DNA of 40,911 bases. It comes from Pseudomonas floridensis (GTDB taxonomy: Bacteria; Pseudomonadota; Gammaproteobacteria; Pseudomonadales; Pseudomonadaceae). This document shows positions 1 to 8,696 of this stretch, one piece after another (position 1 is the first letter of the stretch; each line of letters begins with the position of its first letter). The notes below the pieces were generated by a model. That model made no database searches, was not told where the DNA came from, and worked only from the letters and a program-made list of their open reading frames with translations. Both the position numbers and the translations under genes were made by a program. Location of the stretch: the NCBI RefSeq assembly GCF_002087235.1, contig NZ_MUIO01000115.1:1-40911 (forward strand). The letters are read 5' to 3'.

Positions 1-1
1 C

Positions 2-1270
2 AGCCAGCTTTCGGATCCGCAGCTCAAGGATTACGTCGAGACGTCCGTCTATCGTCTGGCCGAAACCAGCCAGGTACAGGACCGCCGCCTCGAGTTCATT
101 CTGATCAACAGCCCGCAGCTCAACGCCTTCGCCGCCCCTGGCGGGATCATCGGTGTCAACGGCGGCCTGTTTCTCAACGCCCAGACCGAGGGCGAGTATG
201 CCTCGGTGCTCGCTCACGAACTCGCTCACTTGTCCCAGCGCCACTTCGCCCGTGGCGTCGAAGCCCAGCAACGCATGCAGGTGCCGGTCATGGCCGCCAT
301 GCTGGCCGGTATCGTGATGGCTGCCGCCGGTGCCGGTGATGCGGGTATCGCGGCAATTGCCGGTTCGCAGGCTGCCGCGATTCAGGAACAGCGTCGTTTC
401 TCACGACAGAACGAGCAGGAAGCCGATCGCATCGGCATCCTGAACCTGGAAAAGGCCGGTTACGACCCACGCAACATGCCGACCATGTTCGAACGCCTGA
501 TGCGCCAGTACCGATTCGATGCAAGGCCGCCTGAGTTTCTGCTGACTCACCCGGTCAGCGAATCGCGGATCGCTGACACCCGCAACCGCGCCGAGCAGGC
601 CAAACCCGGCGGCAAGGAAGACAGCGTGCTGTATCAATTGATGCGGGCGCGTGTCGCGCTGATCTACGAGGAAACGCCCGGAATCGCCGCCAAACGCTTC
701 CGCGCTCAGTTGGTCGAGAATCCCAAGTCCGATCCTGCGCGTTACGGTCTGGCCATCGCACAGATCAAAGGCGGTCAGCTCAACGAAGCCCGCGAAAACC
801 TCAAGCCCCTGTTGGAAAAGGCACCCAACGACATCACCTACAACCTGACGCAGATCGATCTGGACATCACCAACAACCGCCTCGCCGACGCACAACAACG
901 GGTCGACCGCATGCTGGCGCTGTACCCGAACAACTACCCGCTCAACGATGTGCGCATCGACGTGCTGCTCAAACAGAACCGCACTGCCGAAGCCGAAAAG
1001 GGCCTCGAAGCGCTGTTGAAGACACGGCCTGACGATCCGGACATCTGGTATGTGGTGGCGGAAACCCGTGGCCTGAACGGCAACACCGTCGGCCTGCATC
1101 AGGCAAGGGCCGAGTATTTCGCGCTGGTGGGCGATTTCCGCCAGGCCATTCAACAACTGGACTTCGCCAAGCGTCGCGCCGCCAGCAACTTCCAGCTGGC
1201 GTCACGTATCGATGCGCGGCAGAAGGATCTGATCGAGCAGGAGCGCATGGTCAAGGACATGATGAACTGA
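2..1270 (+). CDS. bepA: BepA-like M48 metalloprotease with C-terminal TPRs (5' end missing)
   Basis: This is a periplasmic zinc metalloprotease of family M48 with a C-terminal TPR region. The E. coli relative BepA acts in outer-membrane protein (LptD/BAM) quality control. The frame is open from base 2, so the signal peptide and first part of the protease domain lie outside the window. The zinc motif HELAH is encoded near base 212, and a downstream NEQEAD motif supplies the third, glutamate ligand. After the protease domain comes a long helical stretch of TPR-like repeats rich in Ala and Leu, ending MVKDMMN. An internal GTG at 206 can be taken as a start, but it lies inside the zinc motif region and is not the true start. 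It converges on nadA, as in P. aeruginosa (PA1005/PA1004). The family is certain; orthology to BepA itself is likely. Confidence 0.88.
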   Translation, partial: SQLSDPQLKDYVETSVYRLAETSQVQDRRLEFILINSPQLNAFAAPGGIIGVNGGLFLNAQTEGEYASVLAHELAHLSQRHFARGVEAQQRMQVPVMAAMLAGIVMAAAGAGDAGIAAIAGSQAAAIQEQRRFSRQNEQEADRIGILNLEKAGYDPRNMPTMFERLMRQYRFDARPPEFLLTHPVSESRIADTRNRAEQAKPGGKEDSVLYQLMRARVALIYEETPGIAAKRFRAQLVENPKSDPARYGLAIAQIKGGQLNEARENLKPLLEKAPNDITYNLTQIDLDITNNRLADAQQRVDRMLALYPNNYPLNDVRIDVLLKQNRTAEAEKGLEALLKTRPDDPDIWYVVAETRGLNGNTVGLHQARAEYFALVGDFRQAIQQLDFAKRRAASNFQLASRIDARQKDLIEQERMVKDMMN

Positions 1271-1300
1271 CGGCGCGCGACTCACAGGCTCGTCAAACGG

Positions 1301-1327
1301 AAAGCCCGACACTTGCGTCGGGCTTTT
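1301..1327 (+). terminator. Rho-independent terminator after the M48 protease gene
   Basis: A 10-bp perfect stem (AAAGCCCGAC / GTCGGGCTTT) with a 6-nt loop is followed by TTCGTTTGTTTT. It sits between two convergent genes and probably also stops nadA transcription on the other strand, where the T-run is shorter. Confidence 0.85.
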
Positions 1328-1348
1328 CGTTTGTTTTAACGGCGCCTG

Positions 1349-2407
1349 TCAGGCGTTGCCTGCCTGCCTCATACGCGCTGCCTGGGTGAAATCGAGCATG
1401 CGCTGCAAAGGACGTAAAGCATTGGGGATCAGTGCCGGGTCGACGAATATCTCGTTCGAACCTTCTCGCAGACACTGCAAGGTGCGCTCAAGTGTGTTCA
1501 TTGCCATCCACGGGCAATGTGCGCAACTGCGGCACGCCGCGCCATTGCCAGCGGTTGGGGCCTCGATGAAGATCTTGTCCGGGCACACCTGCTGCATTTT
1601 GTAGAAGATGCCGCGATCGGTGGCCACGATGAAGGTCTTGTTGGGCAATCGTTGCGCGGCAGCAATCATCTGGCTGGTCGAGCCTACGACATCGGCCAGT
1701 TCAATCACCGCTTCCGGTGATTCCGGGTGAACCAGAATCGCAGCTTCCGGGTACAGCGCTTTCATGTCTTCCAGTTGCTTGGATTTGAACTCCTCGTGGA
1801 CGATGCAGGCTCCGTCCCACAGCAGCATGTCGGCACCGGTTTCGCGTTGAATGTAACGCCCCAAATGCTTGTCCGGTGCCCAGATGATTTTCTCGCCATT
1901 GTCCATCAGGCTCTCGACGATCTCCAGCGCGCAACCCGAGGTCACCACCCAGTCGGCCCGGGCCTTGACGGCGGCAGAGGTGTTCGCGTAGACCACGACC
2001 GTCCGCTCAGGGTGCTGATCGCAGAACGCCGAAAACTCATCGACCGGACAGCCCACATCCAGCGAACAGGTGGCTTCCAGCGTCGGCATGAACACGCGCT
2101 TTTCCGGATTGAGGATCTTGGCCGTCTCGCCCATGAAACGCACGCCCGCCACCAGAACGGTACTGGCCGAATGGTTATTGCTGAAACGCGCCATTTCCAG
2201 AGAATCGGCAACGCAGCCGCCGGTCTCTTCCGCCAGCGCCTGAATCACCGGGTCGCAGTAATAATGGGCGACCAGAACGGCGTCCTGTTTCTTGAGCTCA
2301 GCGGCAATTTCGGCACGGTAGCGCACCTCTTCTGCCGGGCTCAACGCCTTGGGCTGCTTGGCATCGAGATGCGCCTGTACCAGAAAGCGTTCGGAAATCT
2401 GTGTCAT
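1349..2407 (-). CDS. nadA: Quinolinate synthase NadA
   Basis: NadA condenses iminoaspartate with dihydroxyacetone phosphate to make quinolinate, the second step of de novo NAD synthesis in the cytoplasm. The 352-residue protein is full length for the Pseudomonas type. Visible features are the N-terminal HYYCDP segment, GGCVADSLEMA, a Cys in the ATCSLDVGC segment, the TSGCALEIVE segment and the C-terminal CRSCAHCPWM segment, which together carry the [4Fe-4S] cysteine ligands. The ATG at 2407 begins MTQISE, as in relatives. The gene converges on the M48 protease gene, and its upstream side is the left edge of the accessory region. In P. aeruginosa mvfR and the pqs genes lie at this side of nadA; here an XRE regulator and a biosynthetic operon do. 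Confidence 0.97.
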   Translation of the reverse strand: MTQISERFLVQAHLDAKQPKALSPAEEVRYRAEIAAELKKQDAVLVAHYYCDPVIQALAEETGGCVADSLEMARFSNNHSASTVLVAGVRFMGETAKILNPEKRVFMPTLEATCSLDVGCPVDEFSAFCDQHPERTVVVYANTSAAVKARADWVVTSGCALEIVESLMDNGEKIIWAPDKHLGRYIQRETGADMLLWDGACIVHEEFKSKQLEDMKALYPEAAILVHPESPEAVIELADVVGSTSQMIAAAQRLPNKTFIVATDRGIFYKMQQVCPDKIFIEAPTAGNGAACRSCAHCPWMAMNTLERTLQCLREGSNEIFVDPALIPNALRPLQRMLDFTQAARMRQAGNA

Positions 2408-2469
2408 GTTCGCGGGACCTGAAGGCGCGTGAGCGCGAAAGGCAAGTTTACACCCTGCAAGCAGGCATT

Positions 2470-2504
2470 AAAAAACCGGAAGCCTCGTTTGACGGAATCT
2501 TCCG
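2470..2504 (-). terminator. Rho-independent terminator for the XRE regulator gene
   Basis: Read on the minus strand, CGGAAG (2504-2499) pairs with CTTCCG (2482-2477) and is followed by GGTTTTTT. It lies 113 bases beyond the regulator stop codon and just upstream of nadA, so it would insulate nadA from that transcript. Confidence 0.65.
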
Positions 2505-2617
2505 ACCTGACGTCGGACAAGCCCGCAGCACACATGGGCGCACGCCCGATCCGCCAGCGAAGGCCGGCAGATTCTAACGCTAAAAAGCTGATTTAACAGG
2601 CAAACATGACTCACCGA

Positions 2618-3175
2618 CTAGCGGTACACCAGGGCGATGACATATTCACATACCGCATCGGTCGCATTGGTGAACGTGCAGTCCTCCTCAGGCAACCCCA
2701 ACTGCAGACAATCTCCGGCAACCAGTACGTAAGCGGTGGTGCCCTTGGTGAAGTTCAATTCTCCCTTGGTCACCCATACCTGCTGATGAAGAAAGGCATA
2801 AGCCGTCGCCGGGTAGCTGATACTCACGCCCGCGGGCAACTGCACGTTGAGCAACTCAAGCGGCCAGCCCTCTCGGGGCGACACCTTCTGCCGCCTGTAT
2901 CCAGTCTCCGGATCGATCCAGACTGGCTGATCGTCGTGCCGGGAAAGCAAGCCGGAGCGGCCTTCCGCACGATGCAACAACGTGGAAAGAGGAAGACCGA
3001 ACGCGCCCGATAGCTTGCCCAGAATGCTGGAAGTGGGACTGACCTGAGAATTCTCGATCTTGCTGATCATGGCCTTGGACACGCCCGAAAGCGCACTGAG
3101 CTCGCCGATGGACCAGCCGCGAGCGGAACGCTCCGTCTTGACTGTCAATGCAATATCGATTGGATTTTTGTTCAC
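2618..3175 (-). CDS. XRE-family regulator with C-terminal cupin
   Basis: This is a DNA-binding regulator of the HTH-cupin type: an N-terminal lambda-repressor-like helix-turn-helix (about residues 10-65, with GWSIGELSALSGVSKAMIS around the recognition helix) and a C-terminal small-molecule-binding cupin domain (about residues 110-185). Family members often control neighbouring catabolic or biosynthetic genes in response to a metabolite. I chose the GTG at 3175 (185 residues). The longer TTG-initiated frame from 3220 has its purine-rich stretch directly against the start codon, and its first residues do not resemble the family. The gene is divergent from the six-gene operon starting at 3475, across about 300 bases of AT-rich DNA, and is the obvious candidate to control it. 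The target and ligand are inferred. Confidence 0.85.
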   Translation of the reverse strand: MNKNPIDIALTVKTERSARGWSIGELSALSGVSKAMISKIENSQVSPTSSILGKLSGAFGLPLSTLLHRAEGRSGLLSRHDDQPVWIDPETGYRRQKVSPREGWPLELLNVQLPAGVSISYPATAYAFLHQQVWVTKGELNFTKGTTAYVLVAGDCLQLGLPEEDCTFTNATDAVCEYVIALVYR

Positions 3176-3300
3176 TATAGGATATTTCCAGTTTCGAAAT
3201 GGGCAGACCAAACAGGTCAACCCTTAGGCACGATCACGGTGCCAAAAAAATAATTTTGCCGAAAAAATCACACTCAAAAAGATATGATTATCTACAAGCT

Positions 3301-3380
3301 ATTGATTTTATTATAAAAATCATTAAGCCATCATAAGAGCTTTGCTATCGATATGCAAAACAACGATTAGCAAAATCAAT
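3301..3380. promoter_or_regulatory. Candidate operator half-sites in the divergent regulator/operon region
   Basis: ATTGATTTT at 3301-3309 recurs in inverted orientation as AAAATCAAT at 3372-3380. A third near-copy, AAAATCATT, lies at 3317-3325, so 3304-3321 also forms a short palindrome (GATTTT...AAAATC). The whole 3221-3474 interval is clearly more AT-rich than the genes on either side. These are plausible binding sites for the XRE-cupin protein; no binding is shown. Confidence 0.4.
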
Positions 3381-3408
3381 TTGTCGTCTTAACGTTTGCG
3401 TTTACTAT
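3381..3408 (+). promoter_or_regulatory. Candidate sigma-70 promoter of the six-gene operon
   Basis: TTGTCG (3381-3386) and TACTAT (3403-3408) are separated by 16 bases, a reasonable but imperfect -35/-10 pair. Transcription would start near 3415 and leave about 60 bases of leader. The pair lies immediately beside the AAAATCAAT half-site, so a bound regulator could block or assist it. Confidence 0.35.
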
Positions 3409-3474
3409 ATGAAACAGACGCGCAACACTTGTCTATCCGCTAATCACCTCACTCTAACGTATTTGGGGGTTCCT

Positions 3475-4185
3475 ATGCTGGCCCGGACAAAACAAACCGA
3501 TTATCTGTCAGGCGAAGAAATCATCCTATCCATGAAAGCGATGATTGACGAGTCTGGAATCAATACGAACGAGTTTTACCAGACCTTCCGAAAAGCGCCA
3601 CTGCCGAAAACCACGCTTAAAAAGGTATTTCAACAATACTTTTATTACATTCGTACTTTCCCGCAGATTCTGGCAGGGACCTCTCACCGGACAGAGAGCG
3701 AAGTGATCAGAATGAAACTGGCTCGCACAGTGGTTTCAGAACTGGGCGACGGTGTCGGTGAACCCCACTTTATAATGTTCGAGCGGGTCCTTGCCGGCGT
3801 CGGTGTAACGCTTGATGACTGGAAAAACATTGATTACATACCCGAGGCCAGACAGTTGGTGGAGGGCCTGCAACGTATCTTTCTCGAAGGCTCGACCGAA
3901 CAAGCGATCGGCGCCCACTACATCATCGAAGAATTTGGCTTCCCGATGATTGCCAATCTGTACGAGGGCTTCAGGCTCTACGACGGCTGGAAACATGAGG
4001 ACTTCACCTACTTCTACCTGCACATGCTGGTCGAAACCGATCACGTGGAATGGATTACAGAGGCCGTCATGGAAGCTGCTAAAAATCCCGAGACCGGTAC
4101 CGAGATTCTGGACGGCGCAGCGGATGTACTGAACCTGCTGACGCAATTCTGGAAGGGACTGGATCGTATCGCAAGACACTCGTAA
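3475..4185 (+). CDS. Heme-oxygenase-like diiron oxidase/oxygenase (HDO) family protein
   Basis: This protein belongs to the iron-containing redox enzymes with a heme-oxygenase-like fold. Known members include UndA (fatty-acid decarboxylation), BesC (oxidative cleavage of chlorolysine), PolF, SznF and CADD. From the ATG at 3475 (236 residues), preceded by a G-rich TTTGGGGGTTCCT, the likely metal ligands are E89, H98, E152 or E153, H183, E187 and H190. The HMLVETDH segment gives the H-x3-E-x2-H signature. The frame extends upstream to 3409, but those residues are unlike the family and lack a ribosome site. It is the first gene of the operon, 29 bases ahead of an aminotransferase, which suggests an amino-acid or fatty-acid-like substrate. 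The fold is fairly secure; the reaction is unknown. Confidence 0.82.
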   Translation: MLARTKQTDYLSGEEIILSMKAMIDESGINTNEFYQTFRKAPLPKTTLKKVFQQYFYYIRTFPQILAGTSHRTESEVIRMKLARTVVSELGDGVGEPHFIMFERVLAGVGVTLDDWKNIDYIPEARQLVEGLQRIFLEGSTEQAIGAHYIIEEFGFPMIANLYEGFRLYDGWKHEDFTYFYLHMLVETDHVEWITEAVMEAAKNPETGTEILDGAADVLNLLTQFWKGLDRIARHS

Positions 4186-4214
4186 GTCCACGTGCAAGAC
4201 AGGGGCGGGAAGCC

Positions 4215-5342
4215 ATGGAACTTTCAGAACTGGTCGGGCGCGCGGCAGTGTTCAAAGACGCCAGCGACTATGCGCGCACAACACAAGCGATCAACTTGTC
4301 CCAAGGCGTTCCCGAACCCCGTTTCGACGACGAAATGAATACGTACCTTTGCGCAGAAGCCGCCCTCGGGTGGCAATATGCAGACCCGCGAGGAGATGCG
4401 CATTTACGTTCAAGTATCGCCGCTCATTATTGTGCGCAAGGCGATAACTTCAACACTGTTCTGGTGACCTCAGGCTGTACCGAATCGCTGTATATCGCCT
4501 TGCAGGCGGCCAACGTCGAGTTCGGAAATCACGTCGCTTTTTTTGCGCCTTTCTATCCTTATTATCCTGGACTGGCAAAACTTTGCGGTCTGACATTTAC
4601 ACCGATAGCCATGACGACGGATGCGGACGCGAATCGCGTTGATTGGGACCTTGTTGAAACATCACTGCGTGCAGGCGTGAAGATCCTGTTAATCAATACA
4701 CCGCACAATCCAACGGGTTGGTGCATGGGCCAAGACGACTGGTTACAACTCGATGCGCTGTCCGAGCGTTACCATTTTTTAACTATCGTGGACGAAGCCT
4801 ACAAATATTACACGTACGAACAACGCCAGCCATCCACCACTCGGACACTCAGTGCCCGACTTCTGATCGCGGGCAGTACATCCAAGATGCTGTCCATGAC
4901 CGGTGCTCGTATCGGCTGGCTGGCAGGGGATCCCGAGACTCTGGAGCAGGCCTACGCTCACCATCTCTACCTGAGCTATTGCCAGCCCCCGCCCCTGCAA
5001 AGAGCTGTCGCATCCATTCTTGACGGACTGGATGCTTCACGGATTCAAACGCTACAAGAACATTATCGTCGTAAACGCGACCGTCTGACCGCTGCCCTGT
5101 CGAACGCCGGATTCCGGTTTTCGACACCGGAGGGCGGGCATTACGTCATGGCGGACTATTCACTGATAAAGCCACACCTCGATGCACGTACTTTCAGCAG
5201 ATACATGGCTGAACAGGTGGGCGTCATGCCGCTGACTGCCGAGCCTTTTTATATGAGCAGCAGTCCGCGTCAGGTCAGATTTTCCTTCTCTGTTTCGAAC
5301 GCTGTTCTCGATGAAGCCTGTGGACGAATGGAGGCAATGTGA
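4215..5342 (+). CDS. PLP-dependent class I/II aminotransferase
   Basis: This is a fold-type I aminotransferase of 375 residues that would exchange an amino group between an amino acid and a keto acid. The landmarks are NTPHNPTGW, the PLP-binding DEAYKYY, the Schiff-base lysine in STSKMLSM followed by the phosphate-binding ARIGW segment, and the C-terminal substrate-binding RFSFS. An upstream GGGGCGGGAAG precedes the ATG at 4215. Its stop codon overlaps the next start by one base (TGATG), so the two are translationally coupled. In context it could make or remove the amino group of an unusual amino acid. The substrate cannot be read from the sequence. Confidence 0.9.
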   Translation: MELSELVGRAAVFKDASDYARTTQAINLSQGVPEPRFDDEMNTYLCAEAALGWQYADPRGDAHLRSSIAAHYCAQGDNFNTVLVTSGCTESLYIALQAANVEFGNHVAFFAPFYPYYPGLAKLCGLTFTPIAMTTDADANRVDWDLVETSLRAGVKILLINTPHNPTGWCMGQDDWLQLDALSERYHFLTIVDEAYKYYTYEQRQPSTTRTLSARLLIAGSTSKMLSMTGARIGWLAGDPETLEQAYAHHLYLSYCQPPPLQRAVASILDGLDASRIQTLQEHYRRKRDRLTAALSNAGFRFSTPEGGHYVMADYSLIKPHLDARTFSRYMAEQVGVMPLTAEPFYMSSSPRQVRFSFSVSNAVLDEACGRMEAM

Positions 5343-6511
5343 TGATGGCTCAAGACGTATTCGATGTCATTGTAATTGGGGGTGGTCCTGCCGGTTTGAG
5401 TGAGTGCTTACGGCTGCAGGCCACCGATCTGAATATCGCCGTAGTCAGTGATGTCTTTGGCGGATGCATGGGAATGATGGGCGCGCTACCGCTGCAGTCC
5501 TACTGTAATGAACTGGAAATTTCCGGGGCGCCGATTCCGCTCAGAAAGTTCTTGAATCGACTGGCAATAAGCCCGACAGGCGAGGAGTACTCCAACTACA
5601 TCAGGAGCAACTTCGAAACGCTGCCCCTGACCCGGTTCGAAGAACGCGTCATGACCCTGAGCAAATCCGGCGAGTTCTTCGAACTTGTACTGGGAGACGC
5701 CAGCGCAGGAAAAACGCTACGAGCCTCACAAGTCATCCTTGCCACTGGAATTCGCCCCAGAGCTGCACCCCTCGAAGCGGAAATGGCCACATGGAGAAGC
5801 TGCTTTGACGTCTACACCCAAGTCAGTAATGGGCAGATCGATACGTTCTCGGGCAAGGATGTCTTTATCTTCGGCAGCGGAAACAGTGCCTTCCAGATCG
5901 CTCTGTTACTGGCTCCGGTGGCTCGCAATATCACGGTTCTGGTGAAGTCTTATCTGGGCCTTTATCCACAAGAGACAAACGATCGGTTCGCCTTGCGCTC
6001 ACTTAGCCAGCGCACGCTGGAAATGATCGCAAAATGCGGTTCAGAGTCGGCTCAAGGGCCGATAAACGGCGTGGCAACGACTCATCGCGCGCATGTCTGG
6101 CTGCATGCTTACAGCGACGTTCAGGCCTGTGCAGATTCGCTGTTGCTCACGCTCCCTCATCGCCTCAATAGCCACGCTCTTCTTGAGGGATCATGCAATG
6201 AAGCACTCAGGAGAGGCCGACTGGGCTTTTTGAATGACGGGTCCGGCTACCGCTTGATGATCGATTGCTCGGCCAGACAAAGCTGCCTGGTCTCGGCAAC
6301 CGGAGTCACCGCTCAGTTACCGGATACCGAGTGGCCACAACTGATCGACAGTGATTCCGGGTTCGCCGCTCATTGCAATGGCCAGACACCGATCGAAGGC
6401 CTGCATGTGGCAGGGGCCGTTTCCGGATATGCGTCGGTCAACACCATGTTGCCCGCCTCCCCCACTACCCTGCGCAACGATAGCGTACAGGAGCGTGTGT
6501 CGTGGGCATGA
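5342..6511 (+). CDS. FAD/NAD(P)-dependent oxidoreductase (thioredoxin-reductase/FMO-like fold)
   Basis: This is a two-dinucleotide-binding-domain flavoprotein of about 389 residues. An N-terminal GGGPAGL binds FAD and a central FGSGNSAFQIA is the NAD(P)H site; LHVAGAVSGY near the C terminus contacts the flavin. There is no CxxC redox pair like that of thioredoxin reductase, so a disulfide reductase role is unlikely. A monooxygenase, an N-hydroxylase or a reductase feeding the iron enzymes are options. I chose ATG 5342 because GGAGG stands seven bases before it; GTG 5339 and ATG 5345 are alternatives. It overlaps both neighbours. The fold is well supported and the reaction is not known. Confidence 0.8.
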   Translation: MMAQDVFDVIVIGGGPAGLSECLRLQATDLNIAVVSDVFGGCMGMMGALPLQSYCNELEISGAPIPLRKFLNRLAISPTGEEYSNYIRSNFETLPLTRFEERVMTLSKSGEFFELVLGDASAGKTLRASQVILATGIRPRAAPLEAEMATWRSCFDVYTQVSNGQIDTFSGKDVFIFGSGNSAFQIALLLAPVARNITVLVKSYLGLYPQETNDRFALRSLSQRTLEMIAKCGSESAQGPINGVATTHRAHVWLHAYSDVQACADSLLLTLPHRLNSHALLEGSCNEALRRGRLGFLNDGSGYRLMIDCSARQSCLVSATGVTAQLPDTEWPQLIDSDSGFAAHCNGQTPIEGLHVAGAVSGYASVNTMLPASPTTLRNDSVQERVSWA

Positions 6512-7377
6512 CTCAAATGGTGCCGCTGACTCTGGACTATCGGGAGGCAGTGAACATGCCGGATCACCAGCTTCGGCAAGCGATTGCAGAGTACAAAGTG
6601 GCGGTTATCAAATGCCGTGATGCAGCGCTGGAACCGTATGTCGATTTGATGAAGCGTCTTGGAAAACCTGTACATCATATTCTGGAAAACTTTTGCCTGA
6701 CCCATTACCGGGAAGTGCTGACGATCAGCAATGTGTACGAAAAGGGCGCTCCACTGGGCGTACATGACGGAGGCGCTTATTGGCATACGGACATGTCCTA
6801 TAAGCAAGCCAATACCGTGCTGACCTCCATGCTTTCAGTGAAGGTTCCCGATACGTCAGGTGAAACAGAGTTCATCGACTGCGTATCGGGGCTGCAGCGC
6901 GTGCGAAGCTGGATGAAAACCGGTGAGTGTCCGGACTTTATCAAAGAACTGAACCTCGACTCGCTGCAGGCAAGCCATCGATTTGGCAACCGCGACGCCT
7001 TGAGAAACGCCGATGCCAAATCCCAAGTGTTGGAAAAAACACAGCGCGACGCGATGGAAGCCCAGGTTCTGCATCCGCTGGTTATTCAACATCCGTTGAC
7101 CGGTGCTCACGCCCTATACGCGGCCGCAGCGACGTCGTTTGGAATAACAGGATGGCCTGACGAGTTTGCCCGCCAGGTGCTGGACACCCTGTTCGATTTT
7201 CTGCTGCTTCACGCCCCCAGGTATAAGCACCACTACCAACGTGGCGACATTGTGATCTGGGACAATCTTTCAACGCTGCACAGGGGACCTGTTATCCCCA
7301 AAAGTGAAGGCGGTCGTGATGCTCGTCTTCTCTATCGCATGAACGTGGACTTCAACGAGGGACTTCATCATGGTTAA
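6502..7377 (+). CDS. TauD/TfdA-family Fe(II)/2-oxoglutarate dioxygenase
   Basis: This is a non-heme iron dioxygenase of 291 residues that couples 2-oxoglutarate decarboxylation to hydroxylation or a related oxidation. The iron triad is visible: H and D in YWHTDMSYK and the distal His in LSTLHRGP, followed by the 2-oxoglutarate-binding Arg in the RLLYRMN segment. The GTG at 6502 has GGAG eight bases upstream; ATG 6508 is an alternative, forming ATGA with the stop of the preceding gene. It overlaps the preceding gene and, by eight bases, the next. In the pathway it would be a second iron-dependent tailoring enzyme. The family is secure and the substrate unknown. Confidence 0.88.
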   Translation: MGMTQMVPLTLDYREAVNMPDHQLRQAIAEYKVAVIKCRDAALEPYVDLMKRLGKPVHHILENFCLTHYREVLTISNVYEKGAPLGVHDGGAYWHTDMSYKQANTVLTSMLSVKVPDTSGETEFIDCVSGLQRVRSWMKTGECPDFIKELNLDSLQASHRFGNRDALRNADAKSQVLEKTQRDAMEAQVLHPLVIQHPLTGAHALYAAAATSFGITGWPDEFARQVLDTLFDFLLLHAPRYKHHYQRGDIVIWDNLSTLHRGPVIPKSEGGRDARLLYRMNVDFNEGLHHG

Positions 7378-8653
7378 GACAATCATATTCCTGACACCCC
7401 ACTACCTGAACTTCGCCTCCGAGGCAGCGCTGAAAGAACTGCACGGCACGTGCCGAACCGTATTGATTGCGTACCACAAGGACACGTTGTCGGCCACGCT
7501 CGAACGGCACATGTCGACGATCATTCGCGTTGAGGGCGACCCCCAGCGCAACATTCGTCCGCTGCTGGACCACGAACAATGCAGATCCGTCCTGCGTAAC
7601 GAACTTCGTCAACTCAATGGCGACGCCGGGCTGATCAGGATCTTTTGCCAGGAAGAATGCCATGTCGAACTCGCAGCCCAATTGCGCGAGGAATTTGGCA
7701 TCGAAGGCGACCGCATGGAAATTGTAGAAAATTTCCGTGACAAGATAAAAATGAAAGCAGCAGTTGCCAGGAAAGGCATTCGGGTCCCACGCTTTGCAAG
7801 ACTCAATCAAGCGCGCCTCAGGCAGGACGCCGACACCTATTACGATGAGCTTCGCAGTGAGTTCGGCCTGCCCTTTGTCATCAAGCCGGTCAACGCAGCG
7901 GGCAGCTTTGAAGTTTCCATCATTCATGACGAACACGGCTTTGAGAAGGCACGCCAGGAGGTGATGAAATCGCCTTACCACTTTGAATATGAAGTGGATG
8001 AGTTCATCCGCGGACAGATGTATCAGTGCGACTCTCTGGTGGTCAAAGGCGATGTCAGGTATTGCGGCGTACTTGAGTTGGGATGCACGAACTTTGATTT
8101 CGTCCAGGGAAAACCGTTGAGCGTCATTCCAGTGCTCGACCCCGTCTTGAAGGCTCGTCTGGAGGCTTTCAACCGTGATGTGATCAACGCCTTGAACTTC
8201 AGTGACGGCTCCACTCACCATGAAGTGTTCATTGACCATGACAGCGGCGAACCGGTCTTTCTGGAAATCGCGGCTCGCGTGCCTGGCGGCATTGGTGTTC
8301 CGTACCACGAAAGAAACAGCGACATCAACCTGATCGATGCCAATCTGTTTTTAACGGCGAACTCTGAAAAACTTGGCAATGTCCGGCCCCACCCGAAAAA
8401 CAATGTTGTGTCCGCGCTGCTGCCATTGCGCAAAGGCACCATCAAACAGCTTAATGAACCGCCCATTTCAAGTGAGTACACAATCGACTGGAAAGTAGCT
8501 CCCGGCATGATCGTGGACTCCCGCTCCCTGGCGGATACGGCGGGCATCCTCACGTTTTATAACCTGGACCCGGCGACCTTGCGGGCTGACTTCGACGCCC
8601 TGCAAAACTACCAGCCGACTCAGGTAGAGCTGCCCACGGCGGCTGCAACGTGA
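7370..8653 (+). CDS. ATP-grasp ligase
   Basis: This is a 427-residue ATP-grasp protein of the carboxylate-amine ligase type, which forms an acyl phosphate and then an amide or peptide bond. Landmarks are the ATP-binding lysine in FVIKPVNAAGS, the later FEYEVDEFI and the Mg-binding LEIAARVPGG. The ATG at 7370 is preceded by GAGGGA and lies inside the end of the dioxygenase gene. Related enzymes join two amino acids (L-amino-acid ligases) or add an amino acid to a tailored carboxylate. With an exporter next door, a secreted dipeptide or amide product is a reasonable inference. The substrate is unknown. Confidence 0.87.
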   Translation: MVKTIIFLTPHYLNFASEAALKELHGTCRTVLIAYHKDTLSATLERHMSTIIRVEGDPQRNIRPLLDHEQCRSVLRNELRQLNGDAGLIRIFCQEECHVELAAQLREEFGIEGDRMEIVENFRDKIKMKAAVARKGIRVPRFARLNQARLRQDADTYYDELRSEFGLPFVIKPVNAAGSFEVSIIHDEHGFEKARQEVMKSPYHFEYEVDEFIRGQMYQCDSLVVKGDVRYCGVLELGCTNFDFVQGKPLSVIPVLDPVLKARLEAFNRDVINALNFSDGSTHHEVFIDHDSGEPVFLEIAARVPGGIGVPYHERNSDINLIDANLFLTANSEKLGNVRPHPKNNVVSALLPLRKGTIKQLNEPPISSEYTIDWKVAPGMIVDSRSLADTAGILTFYNLDPATLRADFDALQNYQPTQVELPTAAAT

Positions 8654-8696
8654 GCATTTCATTCAAGACGACTTCCAGCGTCCTTCAGGAGCACTT

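Noticed and set aside
3176..3220. TTG-initiated extension of the XRE-cupin gene
   Set aside because: The purine-rich stretch touches the start codon, and the added residues do not resemble the family; GTG 3175 is better.
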